A DNA stretch of 64,000 nucleotides from Tomocerus qinae (lineage: Eukaryota > Arthropoda > Collembola > Entomobryomorpha > Tomoceridae). Positions within the stretch are counted from its first letter, which is position 1, and every line of letters begins with the position of its first letter. The position numbers were made by a program, and so were the translations under genes. This document shows positions 57,063-64,000 of this stretch, in pieces. The notes beneath the pieces were generated by a model. The model worked only from the letters and a program-made list of their open reading frames with translations. It ran no database searches and was not told the DNA's origin. Location: NCBI GenBank assembly GCA_020055645.1, contig CM034546.1, positions 81,158,001 through 81,222,000 of the forward strand, read 5' to 3'.

Positions 57063-57667
57063 ACAAATGTAATGAACTCAAAGTTTGGTAAGACATTTAA
57101 ATAAAAATGCTTAATACTTATTAAGACGAAGTGATATGGTTATTGCTGAAAGGTTGTTTAATGCACTTAAAGTAAAGAAAACAGTCAATGAAAAATGAAA
57201 ACTTGGTCAATATCAATAAAGGTTAAGTAATATGTAAACGTTATTTCAATTTTGTAATTTACGACGTTTTGTTTTCTTTCTCCGATATGTAGCCTGACTC
57301 TTAAGCAGGGGACATTTCATTAGTTGTAGAATTCGTTGCTGGGAATTTCTTTTTTCCTGTTTTTGTGGTGATTTTTCAGCAAATGATTTATTCTATTCCA
57401 CCTGCTTGCCAATAATTGACACTTCCCTTACAATTAGGTCTTCTCTCACAAACCCAATAAGAACCACCATGCTTATAATCCTTCATATGACAATAAACGA
57501 AGCACGGAAAGTTAATTTTTCTTTTCTTCTAACTGATTTTACAAAACTAGCCATGCTGCTATTACAAAACTGCTACCGCTTGCGTCAAATGTCTAAACTG
57601 TACTCTGCACTTCAGTTACGATTTGTCTTCTACAAGTTTACTTTCTATGTATGTAAATACAATCATA

Positions 57668-57940
57668 ACGTCTGCCTAATATTACAACGTAACAAGCCAT
57701 TTAATCATGACTGCTACAAAGTAACAAACCATTTTATCATGGCTGAGACAAAGTAACAAACCATTTTATCATGGCTGCGACAATGTAACAAACCTAACTC
57801 CTGATACATTGGTTTGTTACATTGTCGCGGTCATGATAAAATGGTTTGTTACTTTGTCTCAGCCATGATAAAATGGTTTGTTATACTTTGTAGCAGTCAT
57901 GATGAAATGGCTTGTTACTTAGTAATGTTAGGCAGACGAT
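57668..57940. repeat. imperfect ~270-bp hairpin within the foldback element
   Basis: CGTCTGCCTAATATTAC at the left and GTAATGTTAGGCAGACG at the right, with AACAAACCATTTTATCATGG units and their reverse between. Centre near 57800. Each arm has three related ~42-base units. Confidence 0.85.
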
Positions 57941-58387
57941 AATCTCTTCCTACCTTTTGCATTTGAATGGAGCATTTACCATAATGCCCCATTCCTTCGA
58001 TTATTAACCAAACTTCGTCTTAATATAATTATTAATTATTAAGCATTTATTTAGGTCTTACCAAACTTTGAGTTCATTACATTTGTAAGGTTGTAAAACT
58101 GCCATTTGTGGTTGTAAAACTTCAGTAGCTGGTTGTAAAACTGCAGTAGCTGGTTGTAAAACTGCAGTACATGGTTGTTGTAAAACTGCAGTGGTTGCTT
58201 GTAAAACTGCAGTGGCCGGTTGTAAAACTTCACTACCCCAGGATGTAACTTTTGACTTTAGATGTGAAAATTCCTGGATCCTAATAATGTCACCCCTACT
58301 GCTTACTTATAACTTATTACTTACTACTTACATATTTTTTCAATACATTTGGTTAGATACTGTTTTGTATTGGTTTTACACTTTCAG

Positions 58388-61300
58388 AGTGGATTTCAAC
58401 GTACCTCTGAAGAGCAATATAATCACGAATAATCAAAGGATTGTTGCTGCTCTGGAGACTGTAAAGTACAGTCTCGAAAAGGGAAAGGCCACGATTTTAA
58501 TGTCCCACTTAGGACGACCGGATGGAAGTGTTAACGAAAAGTACACATTAAAACCAGTTGCTGAAGAACTGAAGAGATTGCTGGCCAGGGATGTAATTTT
58601 CTTGAATGATTGTGTCGGAGAAGGAGTAGAGGACGTTTGTATCAATGCCAAGCAAGGAGATTTGATTCTTCTTGAAAATCTTCGTTTTCACTTGGAGGAA
58701 GAAGGCAAAGGAGTCATCAACGGAGAAAAGGTTGGTCTCATTTCAGTAATTATCTGTAATACCTAATTACTCTACTCTATTTAAATGCAATTAATATTTA
58801 ATGATTTGAAATTCTTTTTAGACAAAAGCATCTGCGGATGGTGTGAAGAAGTTCAGAGAATCTCTACGTAAATTGGGGGACGTGTATGTCAACGACGCTT
58901 TTGGAACTGCGCACAGAGCACACAGTTCAATGTTGGGGGAAGGTTTTGATCAACGGGCTTCCGGGTTTCTTCTAAAGAAAGAACTACAGTATTTTGCCAA
59001 GGCACTCGACAATCCTCAAAGGTTTCTCCGCAATATCAGTAACTTATAATGCTTTGCATCTAATTGAATGGCTGATTTCAATGCCCCTTTTCATTACCAT
59101 ATACTTTGTTTCATAGACCCTTCCTGGCCATTTTAGGAGGAGCAAAAGTGGCAGACAAAATCCTTTTAATAGAAAATCTACTGGATAAAGTCGATGAAAT
59201 GATCATTGGTGGCGGAATGGCTTTTACATTCCTCAAAGTTCTCAACGGAATGGAGGTATTTCCATTTTTTTGTTTACAAGATGGGTCATTTGTGGTACCA
59301 TCTCATGTTAACTGGGATTTCAAAGGAAATTTTATATGGTTCGATTTAATTAAAAATGACAATAATATCGCTGCTTTAATATTTAACTGTTTTTCTTTTA
59401 AAGTCAAAGTCGGGAAACTCTTTTGTGCAAAATTGCACAAGTTCAAAATGTATTTTTCCTGATTAGTTTCAATATCCTCCTCTGTTAATAAGCGCAATAT
59501 TTATACTTTAAATTATCGTTGCAAAAATTGTATAAATACTATTATATAAAATATTAGGGTGCTATTTAATGTGTCCCTGAAAAAATTTAAAAGTCCCTGA
59601 AAAATAATTGAAACGGTCAATTGCTGACTATGTCCCTTCGTTTTATTAATAGGTCCCTATGGAATTATTTAAAAAGTCCCTACAAATGCTTAAATGGTAC
59701 ATGGACCAATTAGTGTGGTGTTGTCAACGTCATTTCTAGTATAAGACTACAAGGAAATGAATATTATGTTAAGATTGATAACTTGGAGGTACAACATAGT
59801 TTGTATTAATTTCTATTTACCCTTGCCTTAGACTGTTAGACGATTAGAGGTGCACAATCAGATAAGCTGAAATAAACGACCCAGTTCACTATGTCTAGAA
59901 TCTCACATTTGTCTCCAACTCACTGCACAATTAAGATATTGACGCGTCTTCTGTTCTATTACTTCTCAACTAACAAAATATAGCTCCGACACAAAGGAAA
60001 CATAACCATTGATATTTCAAAATTCGGCTAAAAAAATATTAGATAGGATTGAAGCAGCAGTGTGGAAGTGTGCTGCTGTTAGTGCAAACAGAGTAAAATG
60101 TCCGTGTAAGCCAAATTTGGTATCTAATTAAGGCAGAGGCATATTTTAAAAATCGCGCCATTAAATACACAGGGCATACCGGACCCAGATTTTGAGGGAT
60201 CTAACCTAATTAAAACAATAACATTAAGAGGTATTTGCGTAACCTCTGCCTTACTTCAACCCAAAATTTGATTTTCGATGAAGGGGATGTGTTTTTATTT
60301 TTCCAACAAGTGTTCACTTCCACCTTTAAAAAAATTATTTGAAGCGAAAGAAGGAATTAAAATTTTTTTTTATAAAACACTTCTAGTAATGACATTTCAG
60401 AGTAACGACTTTCACTATTTTAAGTATGTCGTAGTTCACTATAGTAAGTTGTCCATGTACCATTTCAACATTTGCAGGGACTTTTTAAATAATTCCATAG
60501 GGACCCATTAATAAAACGATAGGACAAAATCAGCAATTGACGTTTCAATTATTTTTCAGGGACTTTTAAATTTTTTTAGGAACCCATTAAATATATCCCA
60601 AAATATTATACAAATAGTCAGTAGATGATAAGTAAATTTTCACAACTTCATATCGATATCGAGTATCTAAGAAAGTTCAAGGGAGTAAAATCTCTTTGTT
60701 TGAAAAGGGTTCTTGTTGGAACAGTGGAAAGTGCTACTTTGTCAGATGTTGTCTAGACTTTGGTAGCTTTTATTTCAGACAAAGTCAATACCACATCATT
60801 GACATTGATGGTCGGTATAAGTTTCTCAAAAGCGTCTGCATTGTTTGTAGATTGGGAGCAGCTTGTATGATGCTGAAGGTGCTAAAATTGTGAAGAAACT
60901 CATGGAGAAGGCAGAGGCAAAAAATGTAAAGATCTATTTGCCAGTGGATGTGGTAACAGGAAACAAGTTCGGAGAAGATGCAGAAGTTAGAGGTGCTACG
61001 ATCCAAGAGTAAGAGTTTATCATTAAAAAGGGAGTTAGGGACTTCAAATTAAAATAAAGATTATTTTAGGGGAATTCCATCAGGATGGATGGGTCTAGAT
61101 ATTGGTCCAAAAACTTTGGAAATTTTGGAACCCGCTGTAGCAGGTGCTAAAGTCATCGTGTGGAATGGGTTAGTTCCTCTATCCTTTCCAAAATTATCCC
61201 TTATTTTATTTTATAATGATATTTTTATACCCTTTTTACCATTTATAGACCGATGGGGGTTTTTGAGTTTGAAAATTTTGCAAAGGGTACTAAAGGGTTA

Positions 61301-61564
61301 ATGGATAGCGTTGTGGCAGCCACGGCAGCTGGGACAGTGACAATTATTGGCGGCGGTGACACGGCTACTTGTTGTGCCAAATGGGAAACGGAAGATAAAG
61401 TCAGTCATGTCAGCACAGGAGGTGGAGCTAGTCTCGAACTTCTTGAAGGTAATTATATTAATAATTCTCAAATAGAATTATTTTATTTCGGAAGTACTAA
61501 TTCCTCGATTGTACAATCAACAGGAAAAGTTTTGCCTGGAGTGGCTGCTCTAAGTGATGCTTAA
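58388..61564 (+). CDS. Pgk: phosphoglycerate kinase, first exon not found
   Basis: Seven exons in consistent phase: 58388-58730, 58822-59021, 59117-59255, 60851-61008, 61070-61168, 61249-61448, 61524-61564 (stop). They give about 393 residues out of ~415. PGK transfers phosphate from 1,3-bisphosphoglycerate to ADP in cytosolic glycolysis. Visible motifs: [116 protein letters not shown] and [18 protein letters not shown], so substrate, hinge and nucleotide sites are all present. The first visible exon begins in the middle of the Arg codon of R-V-D-F-N, so a short upstream exon (~20 codons) must exist. A MULE-like element lies in intron 3. An AATAAA at 61565 and 61634 could serve as polyadenylation signal. 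Confidence 0.95.
59557..60599. mobile_element. MULE-like non-autonomous element, copy 2 (in PGK intron)
   Basis: 1,043 bases flanked by an exact 9-bp duplication AAAATATTA (59548-59556, 60600-60608). Ends GGGTGCTATTTAATG and, reversed, GGGATATATTTAATGGG, opposite in orientation to copy 1. Internal word order CAGCATTTG... and GGCAGAGG... agrees with copy 1 in reverse. Confidence 0.93.
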
Positions 61565-61644
61565 AATAAAATATTAAAACACAGCGAGACCAGTGACCAG
61601 ACACGATAATATTATCTGTCACATCATAAATAGAATAAAGGAAA

Positions 61645-62575
61645 ATTAGACTGGAATTTAGTATATTGAAACGAAATAAATATATTGATTACAAAAATTC
61701 CAAATCACTAGATTTTAATGCATATTAGTATAGTCAAATCTTTCTAGCGCAATAAATACCCTACGACTTACCGCTAAATTAATGTAAACAATGGATGGAC
61801 ACTATTCTACGCGGTCAGAAATTCGAACAAAGCCCTAAACTGTAAAAGTATTCAGTATTTAATTTGTTGAAACGAAAAGAATATTTGCAATAGTTTTGTA
61901 ATAAATGTCATTTAATCACAGTTTGGTGGACAACCAAAAATTTGATTACTTCTGTATTTGGTAAAAATTGGGAAAATCGCCAAAGCGATCCTTAAATTTT
62001 TATAGTTGCGTTTTAGTATGAAAACTAATAGTGTTTTTCATGATTTTTGCAAAACGATTCTTTCCATTGGTTTATTTATTTACAGATAATAATAATATTG
62101 TACTTCTATTTGCGGTGATTCATCCCGCTTTTGTGAGTGAAAATTGTACCTGTAGTATAATTATTTATTTCAAAACAAGAGAACATTAAATTATGTTTAA
62201 AGGTTTCTACCTATCGTCCCTTAAGTAACCATTTAGCCTAAATCCACTTTTCATTTTGGGTACGAAATAGCCTAAATCCATTTTTCGTTTGGTGTACGGA
62301 ATAGTCTACTGTATAAACGGAAATTATAAATACTCTGACGTCATAATAACTCCGCCTGATGTTATAATATACTATTGTGTAGTGAAGTATAGTAACGCAA
62401 GCAACTGGTAACAGTAATACTCAAAAATTTGCGCGAAATTCATAATCAGTCCCGATATTAAACGAGCAGATAGTAAGTCCATTTTTTGTTTTGTGTACGG
62501 AATAGCCACCTGTGTGAATAGTTACTTTTTTTACCAATGGGAAGTTATATACCCCCGATCACCTTAATTAAGTAA
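61645..62575. other. 3' flank of PGK, no recognisable gene
   Basis: AT-rich. Words CCATTTTTCGTTTGGTGTACGG and TTTTGTGTACGGAATAG repeat loosely at 62270-62510. Confidence 0.4.
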
Positions 62576-62579
62576 ATCA

Positions 62580-62815
62580 TCCATTAATGAAATAAAATGC
62601 ACCTCAATTAAATAAAATACACATTAATTAAATAAAATACACCTCGATTAAATAAAATGCAAGTTATTTAAATAAAGTTCACTCCAATTAAATAAAGTTC
62701 ACTCCAATTAAATAAAGTTCACTCCAATTAAATAAAGTACACTCCAACTAAATAAAGTACTTTCCAATTAAATAAAGTACACTCCAATTAAATAAAGTAC
62801 ACTACAATTAATGTT
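62580..62815. repeat. 20-bp tandem repeat
   Basis: About eleven units of AATTAAATAAAGTACACTCC, with AATAAAATACACCTCG variants at the left end. Confidence 0.93.
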
Positions 62816-62819
62816 GAAA

Positions 62820-63310
62820 ATCGTATGTAAAATGTATTTGTTAGCTCAACGCCGTTGTACGCATTTTATTATTATTGTGTGCGTGGATGGAGTTGCGTGG
62901 CGGTTGAGAAAGGAAGCTTAGAAGCGTCTCAGTCTCAATCTAGAGAATTCTGCATTATTGCATTGCGTGTTAGCTGGCATAGACCAATTGAGCTACTTGT
63001 TGTCGGAGCTTGGTCTGATCAGTACTGTTTGTTTTAGTTTTCCCCTGATTGTGGGGGTTTGTCGTCATCTCTCATTGTGTTTTAGAGAGTGACAATTGTA
63101 TAGTTTTGGAGTCAATAAAGTTGTGTTGTGTTTTGGGCTCCAAAAAGAATTGTCCTGTTCTGTTTTGTGCTTTACCAACTGGCATTGACATTTGACCTGT
63201 TTGAAGTCGGGTAGATTTCTCACAGGGTTGTTTTGGCTACTCATCCTGATGTCTTATAATTGATAGGGCATATTTTATCGGTCAAAACAATTAAAGAAAA
63301 TACACTATAA
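62820..63310. other. no recognisable gene
   Basis: GC content rises slightly; the 60-codon frame at 62855-63037 has no known family. GTTGTGTTGTGTTTTGG near 63120 is low complexity. Confidence 0.35.
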
Positions 63311-63317
63311 TTAAAAA

Positions 63318-64000
63318 CCTACAGCAAGCCGTAACAGAAGCTCGCCTGAGTAAAAGGGACCGTGTGCACATTTTGGTAGTAATAATAATAGAAATAAATT
63401 TATTTTGATTATTAAAGTAAGCAGTAATTCAAACTAGTATATTTAATTCATAATTCAATATAAAAACCAACAGAAAATCAAAATAGATTGATGTTGACTA
63501 TTAAAGTAAGCAGTAATTCAAACTAGTATATTTAATTCATAATTTAATATAAAAACCAACAGAAAATCAAAATAGATTGATGTTGACTATCAAAATCAAC
63601 AGCAAATCAAAATAGATTGATGTTGATTATCAAAATCAACAGAAAATCAAAGTTGATTAATGTAGGCTATGAAAATCAACAGAAAATCAAAATAGATTAA
63701 TGTAGGCTATGAAAATCAACAGAAAATCAAAATAGATTGATGTTGATTATCAAAATCAACAGAAAATCAAAATTGATTAATGTAGACTATGAAAATCAAC
63801 AGAAAATCAAAACTGATTAATGTTGATTATGAAAATTAACAGAAAATCAAAATTGATTATGAAAATCAACAGAAAATCAAAATTGATTAATGTTGATTAT
63901 GAAAATCAACAGAAAATCAAAATTGATTAATGTTGGTTATGAAAATCAACAGAAAATCAAAATTGATTAATGTAGACTATGAAAATCAGCAGAAAATCAA
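63318..64000 (-). mobile_element. helentron/HINE-like element, continues beyond the window
   Basis: On the plus strand CCTACAGCAAGCCGTAAC, then GCTCGCCTGAGTAAAAGG and the GACCGTGTGCACATTTTGG block, followed by the 40-bp minisatellite GAAAATCAACAGAAAATCAA + AATTGATTAATGTTGATTAT from about 63450 to the window end. Its other end is outside. Confidence 0.85.

Larger units (their letters stand above)
56527..58273. mobile_element. foldback element with minisatellite arms
   Basis: Outer ends GAATTTTCACATCTAAAG and the reverse, then CCTGGGGTAGTGAAG, the minisatellite, then TTACAAATGTAATGAACTC and AAAGTTTGGTAAGAC; the right arm has these in reverse from ~58060. Left arm ~590 bases because of ~22 minisatellite units, right arm ~220 with ~7 diverged units. 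The middle (57110-58020) holds a further hairpin. Target duplication is unclear. It lies in or before the first missing intron of PGK. Confidence 0.8.

Noticed and set aside
56539..57104. Long open frames of 128-193 codons in several frames on both strands, repeating FYNHALQ, MHCSFTT, HGCKTAV and similar
   Set aside because: They are translations of a 21-bp minisatellite; the period is a multiple of three, so frames stay open by arithmetic.
57406..57756. 116-codon plus frame
   Set aside because: Runs into the hairpin repeat; no family features and AT-skewed.

Overview
This is an AT-rich, intron-bearing, repeat-dense nuclear window from an animal, most likely an arthropod. Reasons: a CUB-domain trypsin-like protease and a phosphoglycerate kinase (PGK) gene, both split by short GT-AG introns; a P/THAP transposase, a BEL/Pao retrotransposon, hAT and mariner-type elements; and a 101-base piece of 28S rDNA that matches the conserved animal sequence as I know it. 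I cannot name the species.

Only two host genes are convincing, both on the plus strand. A secreted CUB-serine protease lies at 25782-29696 (15 exons, 469 codons, intact His/Asp/Ser triad). PGK lies at 58388-61564 (7 exons seen; the first ~20 codons are missing from the part I can recognise). Each carries, inside one intron, a copy of the same ~1.0-1.3 kb MULE-like element with long inverted repeats and 9-bp target duplications.

Layout. 1-6.5 kb: decayed sequence, a minus-strand LINE with ORF1 and RT remnants. 6.5-10.8 kb: a broken minus-strand P-like (THAP) transposon, itself carrying two MITEs, one of which splits the THAP domain and can be cut out by its target duplication. 11.6-13.2 kb: a Ginger-like element with ~400-bp terminal repeats, holding an hAT MITE. 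13.8-14.1 kb: a 34-bp minisatellite. 14.7-22.1 kb: a dispersed repeat split by a near-complete BEL/Pao element (two LTRs, 5-bp duplication, tRNA-Tyr-type primer site, PPT) whose polyprotein frame is broken. 23-25.3 kb: minisatellite and a large palindromic element. 25.8-29.7 kb: protease gene. 29.8-38.1 kb: MITEs and two palindromic mariner-like elements. 38.5-49.1 kb: several copies of a family, which I read as helentron/HINE-like, made of two conserved ends around a 40-bp minisatellite; one copy is nested at least three levels deep. At 43.9 kb lies the 28S fragment covering the R2 insertion site. 50.6-51.9 kb: a LINE endonuclease relic with a 177-bp MITE. 53.05-56.34 kb: an apparently intact hAT transposon (8-bp duplication, 3-exon transposase with BED finger and dimerisation domain) and, at 42 kb, its deletion-derived MITE. 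56.5-58.3 kb: a foldback element with a 21-bp minisatellite arm. 58.4-61.6 kb: PGK. 62.6-64 kb: a 20-bp tandem repeat and the start of another helentron-like copy.

There is no operon or pathway linking these genes. The biology of the window is layered transposition: many insertions are inside other insertions, so relative ages can be read directly. I found no tRNA gene, no CRISPR array and no bacterial-type system. Many junctions below rest on hand-matched inverted repeats and target duplications and should be confirmed by self-alignment.
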